Shown in pieces: positions 8,709 through 18,814 of a stretch of DNA of 64,000 nucleotides. Below the pieces are notes generated by a model, which had not been told where the DNA came from, made no database searches, and was given only the letters and a program-made list of their open reading frames with translations. Position 1 is the stretch's first letter. Each line of letters starts with the position of its first letter. The stretch is taken from assembly GCA_030841035.1 (NCBI GenBank), contig JAVEDI010000038.1, forward strand, positions 1 through 64,000, read 5' to 3'. This stretch comes from Actinomycetota bacterium (lineage in GTDB: Bacteria > Actinomycetota > Actinomycetes > JACCUZ01). The translations under genes were made by a program, and so were the position numbers.

Positions 8709-10664
8709 GTGTCCGACACCACCACCGTCCTCGATGCCCCCACACAGGGGGAGTCCGGGGACAGCACCACCACTGTCAGGACGCGTAAGCGCGCCGCCGG
8801 CCTGTCGGGCATGGTGCTCGCCGAGCTGCAGAGCCTCGCCGGCGAGCTGGGCATCAGCGGCACCGCCCGGATGCGCAAGGGACAGCTGATCGACGCGATC
8901 AAGGAACGGCAGAGCGGGGGCGGCCCTGCCGCGGCGACCGCCGGCCGCCCGGCCGCCGAGGCGTCCGCAGCCGTCGCGCCCGCCGCCCGACGCAGGACCG
9001 CATCCCATTCCGAGCGGGCCGCCTCCGGCGCCGACGTCGAGGCCGGTGAGCCCGCCGTGCGCGAGTCGGAGCCCACCGAGGAGTCGGGGCGCCAGGAGCC
9101 CGACTCCGGCCGACCGGCGCGCGAGCAGGCCCGCCGCCCACGCCGCGAACGCGAGAGCACCCGCGAGCAGACCGACGGGGACGCCCCGCGGGACCGCGAG
9201 GGCTCCCGGGACGGCCAGCAGCACGACGGCGGCCAGCGCGACGGCGGCCAGCGTGACGGCGGCCAGCGTGACGGCGGCCAGCGCGACCGTCAGCAGGGGC
9301 GCACCGGGAACCAGCCGGGCCAGGGCGCCCCGCAGGGCCAGGGCAGCCAGCAGGGCAGCCCGCAGGGCCAGGCCGGCGGCAACCGCGACGAGGAGGACGA
9401 CTTCGAGGGCGGCGGTCGCGGTCGCCGGCGTCGCGGGCGCTACCGCGACCGCAACCGCAACCGCCGCGGTCGCGAGGGCTTCACCCCCGGCGAGCCCGAG
9501 CCCGAGATCAGCGAGGACGACGTCCTCGTGCCGGTCGCCGGCATCCTGGACATCCTGGACAACTACGCATTCGTCCGTACGTCGGGTTACCTCCCCGGGC
9601 ACAACGACGTCTACGTCTCGCTTGCGCAGGTGCGCAAGAGCGGCCTACGCAAGGGCGACGCCATCACCGGCGCCGTCCGGCAGCCGCGCGACGGCGAGCG
9701 CAAGGAGAAGTTCAACGCGCTCATCCGGCTGGACACCGTCAACGGGGCCGACCCCGAGAAGTCCCGCAACCGGGTCGAGTTCGGCAAGCTCACGCCGCTC
9801 TACCCGCAGGACCGGCTGCGCCTCGAGTCCGAGGCGAGCCTGTTGACGACGCGCGTGATCGACCTGGTGGCGCCGATCGGCAAGGGCCAGCGCGGCCTGA
9901 TCGTCTCGCCGCCCAAGGCCGGCAAGACGATGGTGCTGCAGTCGATCGCCAACGCCATCACCACCAACAACCCCGAGGTCCACCTCATGGTCGTGCTCGT
10001 CGACGAGCGCCCGGAGGAGGTCACCGACATGCAGCGCTCGGTCAAGGGAGAGGTCATCGCCTCGACCTTCGACCGCCCGGCGGAGGACCACACGATCGTC
10101 GCGGAACTCGCCATCGAGCGGGCCAAGCGGCTGGTCGAGCTCGGTCACGACGTCGTCGTGCTGCTGGACTCCATCACCCGACTGGGCCGCGCCTACAACC
10201 TGGCGGCGCCCGCCAGCGGGCGGATCCTCTCGGGCGGCGTCGACTCGACCGCGCTCTACCCGCCGAAGCGGTTCTTCGGCGCTGCGCGCAACATCGAGCA
10301 CGGCGGCTCGCTGACCATCCTGGCCACCGCTCTCGTCGAGACCGGCTCGCGCATGGACGAGGTGATCTTCGAGGAGTTCAAGGGCACCGGCAACATGGAG
10401 CTCAAGCTCGACCGGAAGCTCGCGGACAAGCGCATCTTCCCGGCTGTCGACGTCGACGCGTCTGGCACCCGCAAGGAAGAGATCCTGATGGCGCGTGACG
10501 AGCTGCAGATCACCTGGAAGCTGCGCCGCGTCCTGCACGCATTGGAGATGCAGCAGGCACTGGAGCTGTTGCTGGACCGGATGAAGAAGACCAAGAGCAA
10601 CGCCGAGTTCCTCATGCAGGTGCAGCAGACCATGCCGATGCCGGGCAGCAGCGAGGACGACTGA
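8709..10664 (+). CDS. rho: Transcription termination factor Rho
   Basis: Hexameric RNA helicase that ends transcription. The start is GTG 8709 behind a strong AAGGAAGG ribosome site, giving 651 residues. A Rho_N domain (about 35-72) is followed by a roughly 190-residue disordered insertion rich in Arg, Gly, Gln and Asp with four perfect DGGQR repeats. Then come the cold-shock RNA-binding domain (about 275-350) and the ATPase core, with Walker A PPKAGKT (K406), Walker [14 protein letters not shown] and the [13 protein letters not shown] segment. Such large basic insertions are typical of high-GC actinobacterial Rho and increase RNA binding. Confidence 0.97.
   Translation: MSDTTTVLDAPTQGESGDSTTTVRTRKRAAGLSGMVLAELQSLAGELGISGTARMRKGQLIDAIKERQSGGGPAAATAGRPAAEASAAVAPAARRRTASHSERAASGADVEAGEPAVRESEPTEESGRQEPDSGRPAREQARRPRRERESTREQTDGDAPRDREGSRDGQQHDGGQRDGGQRDGGQRDGGQRDRQQGRTGNQPGQGAPQGQGSQQGSPQGQAGGNRDEEDDFEGGGRGRRRRGRYRDRNRNRRGREGFTPGEPEPEISEDDVLVPVAGILDILDNYAFVRTSGYLPGHNDVYVSLAQVRKSGLRKGDAITGAVRQPRDGERKEKFNALIRLDTVNGADPEKSRNRVEFGKLTPLYPQDRLRLESEASLLTTRVIDLVAPIGKGQRGLIVSPPKAGKTMVLQSIANAITTNNPEVHLMVVLVDERPEEVTDMQRSVKGEVIASTFDRPAEDHTIVAELAIERAKRLVELGHDVVVLLDSITRLGRAYNLAAPASGRILSGGVDSTALYPPKRFFGAARNIEHGGSLTILATALVETGSRMDEVIFEEFKGTGNMELKLDRKLADKRIFPAVDVDASGTRKEEILMARDELQITWKLRRVLHALEMQQALELLLDRMKKTKSNAEFLMQVQQTMPMPGSSEDD
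9225..9284 (+). repeat. 15-bp tandem repeat x4 inside rho
   Basis: Four head-to-tail copies of GACGGCGGCCAGCGY, differing only at the last base, encode DGGQR four times in the disordered RNA-binding insertion. Perfect in-frame tandem copies suggest slippage, so copy number may vary between strains. Confidence 0.92.
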
Positions 10665-10688
10665 TCGCCGAGGATCACCCAGGAGGGT

Positions 10689-10721
10689 CGGCCCCGCAGG
10701 GGTCCGGCCCTGCTGGGGCCG
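10689..10721 (+). terminator. GC-rich hairpin after rho
   Basis: The arm at 10689-10701 (CGGCCCCGCAGGG) pairs with 10708-10721 (CCCTGCTGGGGCCG) with one bulged T. It lies 24 bases after the rho stop. There is no T tract, so it may act as a stem-only or Rho-dependent terminator. Confidence 0.55.
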
Positions 10722-10881
10722 GTCAGGCCTCCGGACGGGGAACAGCGCAGCCCCACCTTCGGTTGTGTGAGGCGGACCTGCCTCTGGCACACTGGTCCGC
10801 TGGTTCCGGTTCACGCTGTCTCACGGGCTCCTGACGCCCGCCTGGCGACCCGGCGACCGTTCCGACACGAGGAGAGCCACC

Positions 10882-11097
10882 ATGAAGCCCGAGATCCACC
10901 CCGACTACGTGCAGACGCAGGCGACCTGCACCTGCGGCAACACGTTCACCACGCGGAGCACTGCGAAGAGCGGCGCGATCCACGCCGAGGTCTGCTCCCA
11001 GTGCCACCCCTTCTACACCGGCAAGCAGAAGATCCTCGACACCGGCGGCCGGGTGGCCAGGTTCGAGAAGCGCTTCGGCAAGACCCCCGCCAAGTAG
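10882..11097 (+). CDS. rpmE: Ribosomal protein L31 (zinc-binding form)
   Basis: A 71-residue large-subunit protein that helps bridge the two ribosomal subunits. It has the four zinc ligands of the C+ type (C16, C18, C38, C41) and the HPFYTGKQ segment of L31. Zinc-free paralogues usually replace it under zinc starvation; none is seen here. GAGGAG lies just upstream of the ATG. It stands alone between rho and a strong intrinsic terminator. Confidence 0.97.
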   Translation: MKPEIHPDYVQTQATCTCGNTFTTRSTAKSGAIHAEVCSQCHPFYTGKQKILDTGGRVARFEKRFGKTPAK

Positions 11098-11104
11098 CAG
11101 TCCC

Positions 11105-11155
11105 ACGGCGCCGGCCGCGGACCCCTGCGGTCTGCGGCCGGCGCCGTCGGTTTTT
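11105..11155 (+). terminator. Intrinsic terminator after rpmE
   Basis: A perfect 14-bp stem (11105-11118 with 11134-11147) encloses a 15-base loop and is followed within three bases by TTTTT (11151-11155). This is the clearest Rho-independent terminator in the window and it starts eight bases after the rpmE stop. Confidence 0.95.
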
Positions 11156-11188
11156 GTTGCCCGACTACCGATGCATGAAGGGGCCGCC

Positions 11189-12259
11189 GTGATCGACGCA
11201 CCGGTCGAGCTGCTCGACGAGCACGCCCGGCTCGAGCGCGAGCTCGCCGACCCGGCCGTGCACGCCGACCAGGCGCGGGCGCGTCAGCTTGGCAAGCGCT
11301 ACGCGGAGCTCACTCCGGTCGTCGAGGTGCACCGCGCACTGCAGAGCCTCGACGGCGACCTGGCGACGGCGCGCGAGCTCGGTGCCGAGGACGACTCGTT
11401 CAAGGCCGAGGTTCCGGGGCTGGAGGCCCGTCGTTCGGAGCTCGAGGACAAGCTGCGCCTGCTGCTGCTGCCGCGCGACCCCAACGACGACAAGGACGTC
11501 ATCGTCGAGATCAAGGCCGGTGAAGGCGGCGAGGAGTCGGCGCTGTTCGCCGGCGACCTGTTGCGCATGTACCTGCGCTACGCCGAGCGGGTCGGCTGGA
11601 AGACCGAGCTGCTGGAGGCCACCGAGTCCGACCTGGGTGGCTTCAAGGACGTCCAGCTCGCCGTGAAGTCTCGTGGGGCGGCGCCGGGGGAGGGTGTCTG
11701 GTCGCGGCTGAAGTACGAGGGCGGCGTCCACCGGGTGCAACGGGTCCCCGTCACCGAGTCGCAGGGCCGCATCCACACCTCGGCCGCCGGTGTGCTGGTG
11801 CTGCCCGAGGCGGAGGAGGTCGAGGTGCAGATCGACGCCAATGACCTGCGCATCGACGTCTACCGCTCGGGCGGCCCTGGCGGGCAGAGCGTGAACACCA
11901 CCGACTCGGCGGTGCGCATCACGCACGTGCCCACCGGCATCGTGGCCTCGTGCCAGAACGAGAAGAGCCAGCTGCAGAACAAGGAGTCGGCCATGCGCAT
12001 CCTGCGTGCCCGGCTGCTGTCCGCGGCCCAGGAGGAGGCCGACCGCGAGGCCTCCGACGCCCGCCGCTCCCAGGTCCGCACGGTCGACCGCTCCGAGCGC
12101 ATCCGCACCTACAACTACCCGGAGAACCGCATCTCCGACCACCGCGTCAACTTCAAGGCACACAACCTCGACGCGGTCCTCGACGGCGAGCTCGACGCGG
12201 TGATTGCGGCACTCGTGCACGCGGACACCGAGGCCAAGCTCGGGGCCGCCGCGCAGTGA
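11189..12259 (+). CDS. prfA: Peptide chain release factor 1
   Basis: Recognises UAA and UAG stop codons and triggers peptide release. The start is set at GTG 11189, with GAAGGGG five bases upstream, which gives 356 residues and an N-terminus like other RF1 proteins; an in-frame ATG at 11171 would add six residues. The catalytic GGQ is at 231-233 in [10 protein letters not shown]. The stop overlaps the start of prmC, whose product methylates this glutamine, so enzyme and substrate are translated together. Confidence 0.95.
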   Translation: MIDAPVELLDEHARLERELADPAVHADQARARQLGKRYAELTPVVEVHRALQSLDGDLATARELGAEDDSFKAEVPGLEARRSELEDKLRLLLLPRDPNDDKDVIVEIKAGEGGEESALFAGDLLRMYLRYAERVGWKTELLEATESDLGGFKDVQLAVKSRGAAPGEGVWSRLKYEGGVHRVQRVPVTESQGRIHTSAAGVLVLPEAEEVEVQIDANDLRIDVYRSGGPGGQSVNTTDSAVRITHVPTGIVASCQNEKSQLQNKESAMRILRARLLSAAQEEADREASDARRSQVRTVDRSERIRTYNYPENRISDHRVNFKAHNLDAVLDGELDAVIAALVHADTEAKLGAAAQ

Positions 12260-13095
12260 GCGAGCTGCGTGCGGCGCTCGCAGCCGCGACGGAGCGGCTC
12301 GCCGCCGCCGGCGTACCCGCCCCTCGGTTCGACGCCGAGGAGCTCGCGGCCTTCGCCATGGGGACGGAGCGCCGTGACCTGTGGCGGGCGGCGACGTTGG
12401 GCGCTGCGGCCGAGACCTTTGCGGCGTACGTCGACCGGCGTGCCGCCCGCGAGCCGCTGCAGCACATCACCGGGCGCGCGTTCTTCCGGCACGTGACGCT
12501 CCTCGTCGGACCGGGCGTGTTCGTGCCGCGACCGGAGACCGAGCTGGTGGCGGAGGCCGCGATCGAGGAGGCGCGCAGGGTGAGGGGACGGACCCCCGTC
12601 GTCGTGGACCTGTGCACCGGCTCCGGCGCGATCGCCCTGTCTGTCGCCGACGAGGTCAGCGGGGCACGGGTGCTGGCCGTGGAGGCCGATCCGGACGCCG
12701 TCGCGTGGGCGGAGCGCAACCTGGCCGGGTCCGGCGTGGAGCTGCGCGCCGGCGACATGGCCGAGGCGTTCCCCGACCTCGACGCCACGGTCGACGTCGT
12801 GGTCAGCAACCCGCCGTACATCCCGGAGGGTGCCGTCGTGCGCGATCCCGAGGTCGCGAGCTACGACCCGGCGCCCGCGCTGTGGTCCGGGGCCGACGGG
12901 CTCGACGCGATGCGGGTGGTCGAGAGGGTGGCCTGGCGCCTGCTGCGTCCGGGCGGTCTCGTCGTGGCCGAGCACGCGGATCTGCAGGGCGAGTCGGCAC
13001 CGGGGCAGTTCCGGGCGGCAGGTCGCTGGGCCGACGTACGCGACCACCGCGACCTGGCGGGCCGCGACCGCTACCTCACCGCCCGCCGCCGCTGA
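12256..13095 (+). CDS. prmC: Release factor glutamine methyltransferase
   Basis: Transfers a methyl group from S-adenosylmethionine to the GGQ glutamine of release factors. The protein is 279 residues from GTG 12256, which overlaps the prfA stop as GTGA. The N-terminal helical domain is followed by the Rossmann methyltransferase core, with SAM motif [13 protein letters not shown] and the catalytic NPPY at N185. The neighbouring prfA supports the assignment. Confidence 0.95.
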   Translation: MSELRAALAAATERLAAAGVPAPRFDAEELAAFAMGTERRDLWRAATLGAAAETFAAYVDRRAAREPLQHITGRAFFRHVTLLVGPGVFVPRPETELVAEAAIEEARRVRGRTPVVVDLCTGSGAIALSVADEVSGARVLAVEADPDAVAWAERNLAGSGVELRAGDMAEAFPDLDATVDVVVSNPPYIPEGAVVRDPEVASYDPAPALWSGADGLDAMRVVERVAWRLLRPGGLVVAEHADLQGESAPGQFRAAGRWADVRDHRDLAGRDRYLTARRR

Positions 13096-13192
13096 CCCCG
13101 GTGCGCCCGAGAGGGGCTGGTGCGCGACGATGGCGTCACCGCCTGGCGCGTGCTCGTCCGGCGGACGATGGACGAGAGGAGGACGGGCAGCT

Positions 13193-13846
13193 GTGGCCTG
13201 GATCAGGCGCTACGACATGAGCGACCGCACCGACCGCGCGACCGGCCTGGAGTACGCCGTCTCGGCGATCCAGCGCGGTGACCTGGTGGTGCTGCCCACC
13301 GACACGGTCTACGGCCTGGGGGCCGACGCCTTCAACGCGGAGGCGGTCAGCAAGCTGCTGCGGGCCAAGGGACGTGGCCGCGACATGCCCGTCCCCGTGC
13401 TGGTGGGCTCGCCGCGGGTGCTCGAGGGCATCGCGAGCAACCTGTCCGACGTGGCCCGCCTGCTGGTCGAGGGTTTCTGGCCCGGCGGCCTGACCCTGGT
13501 GGCTCGGGTGCAACCGTCGCTGCAGTGGGACCTGGGCGAGACGCACGGCACCGTCGCGGTCCGCATGCCGCTGCATCCGGTCGCGATCGAGCTCCTGCAG
13601 CAGACCGGCCCGCTGGCCGTCAGCAGCGCCAACCGCAGCGGCTCGCCACCCGCGACGACTGTCGACGAGGCGATCGAGTCACTGGGCGAGTCCGTGGTGG
13701 CCTATCTCGACGGCGGCCCGTCGGGCGATCCCGTCCCGTCCACCATCGTCGACGTCACCGGCCCGGTCCCTCGCGTGCTGCGCACCGGCGACATCCCTCT
13801 CGACGTCCTTCGTGGGGTCGCGGCCGACCTCGAGGTCGCGCCATAG
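13193..13846 (+). CDS. tsaC: L-threonylcarbamoyladenylate synthase (YrdC/Sua5 family)
   Basis: Makes threonylcarbamoyl-AMP from threonine, bicarbonate and ATP for the t6A37 modification of ANN-decoding tRNAs. The start is GTG 13193, ten bases after AGAGGAGG, giving 217 residues; ATG 13217 is an alternative eight codons in. The YrdC fold is clear from [38 protein letters not shown] and SSANRSGSP. There is no C-terminal Sua5 domain, so this is the short TsaC form. Confidence 0.93.
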   Translation: MAWIRRYDMSDRTDRATGLEYAVSAIQRGDLVVLPTDTVYGLGADAFNAEAVSKLLRAKGRGRDMPVPVLVGSPRVLEGIASNLSDVARLLVEGFWPGGLTLVARVQPSLQWDLGETHGTVAVRMPLHPVAIELLQQTGPLAVSSANRSGSPPATTVDEAIESLGESVVAYLDGGPSGDPVPSTIVDVTGPVPRVLRTGDIPLDVLRGVAADLEVAP

Positions 13847-13901
13847 TGGTCCGCCGAGCGAGCATCAGCCCGCCGGCCCCGGGAGCCCCGAGGAGTGCCG
13901 C

Positions 13902-15212
13902 ATGACCAGCGTCGACTCACCCTTCTGGGGACCCGACTTCCGGGAGCTGCAGAGCACGGACCCGCAGATCGCCGAGGTGCTGCTGGGGGAGCTGGATCGG
14001 CTGCGCGGGGGCCTCCAGCTGATCGCGAGCGAGAACTTCACCTCACCCGCGGTGCTGGCCGCGCTGGGCTCGACGCTGTCGAACAAGTACGCCGAGGGGT
14101 ACCCGGGGCGCCGCTACTACGGCGGCTGCCAGCAGGTGGACCGGGCCGAGGAGATCGGCCAGGAAAGGGCCCGTCAGCTGTTCGCCCAGCCCGGCACCGA
14201 CATCCACGTGAACCTGCAGCCCCATTCGGGCGCCAGCGCCAACCTGGCCGCCTACGCAGCGCTGCTCAAGCCGGGCGACACGGTGCTCGCCATGTCGCTG
14301 CCGCACGGCGGCCACCTGACCCACGGTGCGAAGGTCAGCTTCTCCGGCACGTGGTTCCAGCCGGTGCCCTACACGGTCCGCCGTGACACCGAGCTGATCG
14401 ACTACGACGAGGTGCGTGACCTCGCGCTGACCCACCGGCCGACGATGATCATCACCGGTGCGACCGCCTATCCGCGCCTGATCGACTTCGCCCGCTTCCG
14501 TGAGATCGCCGACGAGGTGGGTGCCTGGCTGGTGGTCGACGCGGCCCACTTCATCGGCCTGGTCGCCGGCCAGGCGATCCCGTCGCCGGTCCCCTACGCC
14601 GACGTCGTGACCTTCACGACGCACAAGGTGCTGCGGGGACCCCGCGGTGGCATGATCGTGTGCAAGCCAGAGCTGGCCAAGCGCATCGACAAGGCGGTGT
14701 TCCCGTTCCTGCAGGGCGGTCCGCTGATGCACGCGGTCGCTGCCAAGGCCGTGGCGCTGCAGGAGTGCCTGCAACCGGCGTACCGGGACTACGCCCGGCA
14801 GGTCATCGCGAACGCCCAGGCGCTGGCCGAGGCGCTCGCCGCCGAGGGGATGCGCCCCGTCTCGGGCGGTACGGACACCCATCTGGCGCTGCTGGACCTG
14901 CGCGAGCTCGGGGTCACGGGCAGCCAGGCCGAGACCCGCTGTGACCGTGCCCGCATCACGTTGAACAAGAACGCCATCCCCTACGACCCGCAACCGCCCA
15001 TGACCGCCTCGGGCATCCGGGTCGGCACTCCCGCGGTGACGACGCAGGGGATGACGGAGGGCGACATGAAGGAGGTCGCGTCGCTGATCGGCCGTGCCGT
15101 GCGCGACGCTGACGGCAGTGCGACCAACGACGTCGGTACGGCGGTGGGCGCGCTCGTCGCGCGACACCCTGCCTACGCGCGGCCGGGACAGGCGACCGGC
15201 CTTCGTGCGTGA
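13902..15212 (+). CDS. glyA: Serine hydroxymethyltransferase
   Basis: Interconverts serine and glycine with tetrahydrofolate, supplying one-carbon units. The 436-residue fold-type I PLP enzyme has its Schiff-base lysine at K242 in [12 protein letters not shown], preceded by [10 protein letters not shown] for cofactor stacking. The N-terminal LIASENFTS and [10 protein letters not shown] motifs are intact. The ATG at 13902 follows GAGGAG by six bases. The stop codon overlaps the GTG start of wecA, so the two are probably on one transcript. Confidence 0.96.
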   Translation: MTSVDSPFWGPDFRELQSTDPQIAEVLLGELDRLRGGLQLIASENFTSPAVLAALGSTLSNKYAEGYPGRRYYGGCQQVDRAEEIGQERARQLFAQPGTDIHVNLQPHSGASANLAAYAALLKPGDTVLAMSLPHGGHLTHGAKVSFSGTWFQPVPYTVRRDTELIDYDEVRDLALTHRPTMIITGATAYPRLIDFARFREIADEVGAWLVVDAAHFIGLVAGQAIPSPVPYADVVTFTTHKVLRGPRGGMIVCKPELAKRIDKAVFPFLQGGPLMHAVAAKAVALQECLQPAYRDYARQVIANAQALAEALAAEGMRPVSGGTDTHLALLDLRELGVTGSQAETRCDRARITLNKNAIPYDPQPPMTASGIRVGTPAVTTQGMTEGDMKEVASLIGRAVRDADGSATNDVGTAVGALVARHPAYARPGQATGLRA

Positions 15213-16359
15213 GTACCTGCTCGTCTTCGTCGTCGCCGCGTCGGTCACCTACCTGATGACCCCGGCCGCCCGGCGCATCGCGCTGCGCTGGGGCGCCATG
15301 ACACCCGTGCGCGACCGCGACGTCCATGCGATCCCCACGCCCCGGCTGGGCGGCGTCGCGATGCTCACCGGCTTCCTCGCTGCGCTGCTGGTCGCGACCA
15401 ACCTGCCGTTCCTGGGACCCACGTTCAGCGACAGGAATGCCCGCGCGCTCCTGTCCGGCGCCGTGCTCATCTGCCTGCTCGGCATCGCCGACGACAAGTG
15501 GGGGCTCGACCCGATCACCAAGCTGGCCGGCCAGGTCCTGGCGTCCGGCGTCATGGTGCTGCAGGGCGTGCAGATGCTGTTCCTGCCGATCGGCGGGCTG
15601 GGCTCCGTGGGCCCCGGCAGCCCACCGGGTGCGTTCATCCTCGGCCCGGTCGAGGGCTCGGTGCTGACCATCATCGTGATCGTCGCCACGATCAACGCGG
15701 TCAACTTCGTCGACGGCCTCGACGGGCTCGCGGCCGGGATCGTCGCCATCGCGGCCTCGGCGTTCTTCGTGTTCTCCTACCTGCTGGCCATCGACCACAA
15801 CCTCGACCGGGCCACGACGTCCAGCCTGGTGGCCGCAGCGCTGATGGGCCTGTGCATCGGCTTCCTGCCCCACAACTTCAGCCCTGCCCGCATCTTCATG
15901 GGCGACTCCGGGTCGATGCTGATCGGCCTGCTCCTCGCGACGACCACCATCACCCTGACCGGCACGGTCAACCCCAACGACGTCAGTGGCGACATCGCTC
16001 CAGCGCTGCTGCCGGTGATCCTGCCCTTCGCCGTCCTGATCGTGCCCTTCGTCGACCTGCTGCTCGCGATCATCCGTCGCACCCGGGCCGGCCGCTCGCC
16101 GTTCGCGCCGGACAAGCAGCACCTGCACCACCGGCTCCTGGAGCTCGGCCACTCCCACGCCCGAGCGGTGCTCGTCATGTACGTCTGGTCGGCGGTGATC
16201 TCCTACGGCGCGATCGCCGCGGTGCGCCTCCATACCGTCGCTCTGCTCGTGAGCCTGGTCGCCGTGGTCCTCGTCGCCCTCGTGCTCACCATGAAGCTGC
16301 CTCGCCTGCACCGCGACGACGACACCTTCACGGGCCTCGGCCGGAGCAGGTCACGATGA
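15205..16359 (+). CDS. wecA: Polyprenyl-phosphate GlcNAc-1-phosphate transferase (WecA/Rfe)
   Basis: Integral membrane enzyme that transfers GlcNAc-1-phosphate from UDP-GlcNAc to the polyprenyl-phosphate carrier, starting synthesis of a cell-wall-linked glycan. The 384-residue protein has about 11 hydrophobic segments. The catalytic loops are [12 protein letters not shown] and FMGDSGSM, and the His-rich loop [13 protein letters not shown] is typical of WecA rather than MraY. GTG 15205 overlaps the glyA stop. The position just before the atp genes is usual in actinobacteria. Confidence 0.92.
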   Translation: MREYLLVFVVAASVTYLMTPAARRIALRWGAMTPVRDRDVHAIPTPRLGGVAMLTGFLAALLVATNLPFLGPTFSDRNARALLSGAVLICLLGIADDKWGLDPITKLAGQVLASGVMVLQGVQMLFLPIGGLGSVGPGSPPGAFILGPVEGSVLTIIVIVATINAVNFVDGLDGLAAGIVAIAASAFFVFSYLLAIDHNLDRATTSSLVAAALMGLCIGFLPHNFSPARIFMGDSGSMLIGLLLATTTITLTGTVNPNDVSGDIAPALLPVILPFAVLIVPFVDLLLAIIRRTRAGRSPFAPDKQHLHHRLLELGHSHARAVLVMYVWSAVISYGAIAAVRLHTVALLVSLVAVVLVALVLTMKLPRLHRDDDTFTGLGRSRSR

Positions 16360-16811
16360 AGCTGGAGCGCGAGCTGCTGGGACGGGCCTTCCTGTTCGCC
16401 GTGGCGGCCGGGGTCGGGTGCGTCGTCGTCGCGGCCGTGGTCGCAGACGGGCGCACGGCCGGTTCGGCCGTGGTCGGCACCGGCCTCGTCGTCGGCTTCC
16501 TGGCGCTGGGTCAGGTCCCGGTCGCGGCGGCCGCCCGGTGGCACCGATCGATCGGCGCCGTGCTGTTGCTGCTCGGCTACGTGAGCCGGGTCATGGTCCT
16601 GCTGCTGGCGCTGCTTTTGCTGCGCGGCAACGACGCCCTGGACCGCGCGTCCCTCGGACTCACCGTTCTGGTCACCGCCCTCGCGTGGACGGCCGGGACG
16701 GTCTGGTCGATGGTGCGCTGGAAGCCGATGCTGATCGACCCGGAGGCACTGGTGCAGAGCGGTTCGTCGCCGGCGGAGCGGTCGACGGGCCGACCACCAC
16801 CGCGTCGCTGA
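16356..16811 (+). CDS. atpI: Small membrane protein, ATP synthase I-like
   Basis: This 151-residue protein has four hydrophobic segments (about 10-30, 36-55, 66-86 and 99-118) and a polar C-terminus. Size, topology and place just before atpB suggest the AtpI family, which helps assemble the c-ring. Sequence similarity is low, so the name rests mainly on context. The ATG overlaps the wecA stop by four bases. Confidence 0.65.
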   Translation: MKLERELLGRAFLFAVAAGVGCVVVAAVVADGRTAGSAVVGTGLVVGFLALGQVPVAAAARWHRSIGAVLLLLGYVSRVMVLLLALLLLRGNDALDRASLGLTVLVTALAWTAGTVWSMVRWKPMLIDPEALVQSGSSPAERSTGRPPPRR

Positions 16812-16817
16812 TAGGGT
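16812..16817 (+). promoter_or_regulatory. Possible -10 box before the AtpZ-like gene
   Basis: TAGGGT fits TANNNT and lies nine bases before the ATG at 16827, so it could give a nearly leaderless transcript running into the atp operon. No -35 box is evident. Confidence 0.35.
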
Positions 16818-16826
16818 TCGCCGGGC

Positions 16827-17060
16827 ATGGCCAAGGACCTCTCGGACGACCGCTCCGGCGCCCCGCCGCCCGGTGCCGGCTTCCGCGAGGTCGACGGTTG
16901 GGCCGTTCTCAGCTACATCATCACCGGCGTGCTGTTCTACGGGGCGATCGGGTGGTTGGTCGACGCCTGGTTGGGTACCCGCGGCTTCGTCGCCGCAGGC
17001 ATCGTCCTGGGGGCAGCCGCCGGAATCTGGCTCGTGTGGCTCCGCTACAGTAAGCCTTGA
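16827..17060 (+). CDS. AtpZ/AtpI-family small membrane protein
   Basis: A 77-residue protein with two transmembrane helices (about 27-46 and 53-72) joined by the short loop DAWLGTRGF, the pattern of the AtpZ/AtpI family found at the head of F-ATPase operons. It may assist assembly or ion uptake for the enzyme. The gap to atpB is 51 bases. Confidence 0.8.
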   Translation: MAKDLSDDRSGAPPPGAGFREVDGWAVLSYIITGVLFYGAIGWLVDAWLGTRGFVAAGIVLGAAAGIWLVWLRYSKP

Positions 17061-17111
17061 TCTTTCAGCCTTTTTCATAGTGCCGATGCACCGCGCCGGA
17101 ATGGAGACGCC

Positions 17112-17906
17112 TTGCACCTGGTCAATGTCGCCCAGGCAGCACAGGGCACGCAGTTCGAGGCACCCGGCCCGGGTGACTTCGAGTTCGCGCCGTTCCTCGG
17201 CGGCAGCGCGTTCCTCACCAAGCCGACGCTCATCATCGTGCTGGGCTCGCTGGCGATCGCGGTGCTCTTCTGGCTCGCCGCTCGTCGGGCGTCGTTGGTG
17301 CCGGACAAGGGCCAGTTCATCGGCGAGAGCGTCTACGGGTTCGTGCGCGACACCATCGTCGGCGACACCATCGGCCGTGAGGGACGCGCGTTCGTCCCGT
17401 ACCTGACCACCCTGTTCTGCTTCATCGCGGTGCTCAACCTGTCAGGGATCATCCCTGTGCTCCAGTTCCCGGCGACGTCCAAGATCGGCGTCCCGCTGTT
17501 CCTGGCGCTGGTCTCCTGGGTGATCTTCAACTACGTGGGCATCAGGCGCCACGGCTTCCTCGGCTACTTCAAGGCCATGATGTTCCCGCCCGGCCTGCCC
17601 AAGCTGATCTATGTCCTGCTGGCGCCTCTCGAGTTCTTCTCGACGGTCATCATCCGGCCCATCACGCTGACGCTGCGACTCACCCTCAACATGTTCGCCG
17701 GGCACCTCGTGCTGCTGGTGTGCATCCTCGGTGGCGAGTTCCTGCTCGTGGAGAAGGGTGGGGTGCTGGCCGCGCTCAGCATCGTGCCCTTCGGCTTCAG
17801 CATCGTCCTGACGTTCTTCGAGGCGTTCGTCCAGGTGCTGCAGGCCTACGTCTTCGTCCTGCTCTCCGCCTTGTACATCGCCGGCGCCCTCGCCGACGAG
17901 CACTGA
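17112..17906 (+). CDS. atpB: ATP synthase F0 subunit a
   Basis: Forms the two proton half-channels against the c-ring. The 264-residue protein has five to six membrane helices; the essential arginine lies in the helix segment [16 protein letters not shown], and [13 protein letters not shown] matches the last conserved helix. No in-frame ATG or GTG precedes the conserved N-terminus, so the start is TTG 17112, five bases after GGAG. A T-rich stretch (17063-17076) lies between the AtpZ-like gene and this start. Confidence 0.95.
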   Translation: MHLVNVAQAAQGTQFEAPGPGDFEFAPFLGGSAFLTKPTLIIVLGSLAIAVLFWLAARRASLVPDKGQFIGESVYGFVRDTIVGDTIGREGRAFVPYLTTLFCFIAVLNLSGIIPVLQFPATSKIGVPLFLALVSWVIFNYVGIRRHGFLGYFKAMMFPPGLPKLIYVLLAPLEFFSTVIIRPITLTLRLTLNMFAGHLVLLVCILGGEFLLVEKGGVLAALSIVPFGFSIVLTFFEAFVQVLQAYVFVLLSALYIAGALADEH

Positions 17907-17943
17907 TCACCTCTGCCAGCGAACACCGAGAAGGGAACCAGAA

Positions 17944-18165
17944 GTGACCGGCAACATCGAGAACCTTGGCAATCTCAACATGATCGGCTACGGCCTCGCG
18001 GCCATCGGCCCAGGCATCGGCATCGGCCTGATCTTCGCCGCCTACATCAACGGCGTCGCCCGCCAGCCCGAGGCCCGCGGCGTCCTGCAGGGCATCGCCA
18101 TCCTGGGCTTCGCCCTCGCCGAGGCACTCGCCATCATCGGCATCGGCCTCGCCTTCGTCCTTTAA
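17944..18165 (+). CDS. atpE: ATP synthase F0 subunit c
   Basis: Proteolipid of the rotating ring, 73 residues in a two-helix hairpin. The polar loop is ARQPEA (39-44), and the proton-carrying acidic residue is E60 in [11 protein letters not shown]. The first helix has the GPGIGIGL glycine pattern of proton-type rings, with no sodium-binding Gln/Ser set evident. It starts with GTG after AGAAGGGA. Confidence 0.97.
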   Translation: MTGNIENLGNLNMIGYGLAAIGPGIGIGLIFAAYINGVARQPEARGVLQGIAILGFALAEALAIIGIGLAFVL

Positions 18166-18184
18166 CGATCCGAGAGGCTGACTC

Positions 18185-18814
18185 ATGCAGACGCTCGCCA
18201 CGGTGCTGGCGGCCGAGGGGGCACCCAACCCCCTGCTGCCGCACGTCTCCGAGATCATCGTCGGCGCGGTCGCGTTCACGCTGCTTCTGCTCTTCCTCAA
18301 GAGCAAGGTCTTCCCGGTCTTCGAGCGTGTCTACGCGGAGCGTCACGACGCGATCGAGGGCGGCATGGAGCGCGCCAAGCGCCTCGAGGAGGAAGCGAAG
18401 CAGACCCTCGAGCAGTACCGCGAACAGCTCGCCGAGGCGCGCCACGAGGCGGCGCGGCTGCGGGAGGAGGCGCGCGAGCAGGGCGCGGTGATCATCGCCG
18501 AGATGCGCGAGCAGGCCCAGGCCGAGGCCAGGCGCCTCACCGCGGCGGCCCACCAGCAGATCGAGGCCGACAAGGCGGCAGCGCTCGCGCAGCTGCGCAT
18601 CCACGTCGGCACCCTGGCCACCGAGCTGGCGAGTCGCATCGTCGGCGAGGTGCTCCAGGACGACGAGCGCCAGCGCGCCGTCGTCGACCGGTTCCTCGAC
18701 GGGCTCGAGGCGGAGGCCACTGCGGCAGCGGCCGCCGGCTCGGCCACCGTGGGAGCCGCGGGCGAGGCCTCCACGAGCCGGGGCGGCGCCGGGCGCGGAG
18801 CCGGCGGCTCATGA
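18185..18814 (+). CDS. atpF: ATP synthase F0 subunit b
   Basis: Peripheral stalk subunit. One N-terminal membrane helix (about 24-44) is followed by a long charged coiled coil (about 48-150). The 209-residue length exceeds the usual 160-185 because of an Ala/Gly/Ser-rich C-terminal tail after about residue 180. The stop overlaps atpH by four bases (ATGA). Confidence 0.95.
   Translation: MQTLATVLAAEGAPNPLLPHVSEIIVGAVAFTLLLLFLKSKVFPVFERVYAERHDAIEGGMERAKRLEEEAKQTLEQYREQLAEARHEAARLREEAREQGAVIIAEMREQAQAEARRLTAAAHQQIEADKAAALAQLRIHVGTLATELASRIVGEVLQDDERQRAVVDRFLDGLEAEATAAAAAGSATVGAAGEASTSRGGAGRGAGGS

Noticed and set aside
13902-13960. Glycine riboswitch before glyA
   Set aside because: Only 55 bases separate tsaC from glyA, too few for the aptamer, and a normal GAGGAG site is present.
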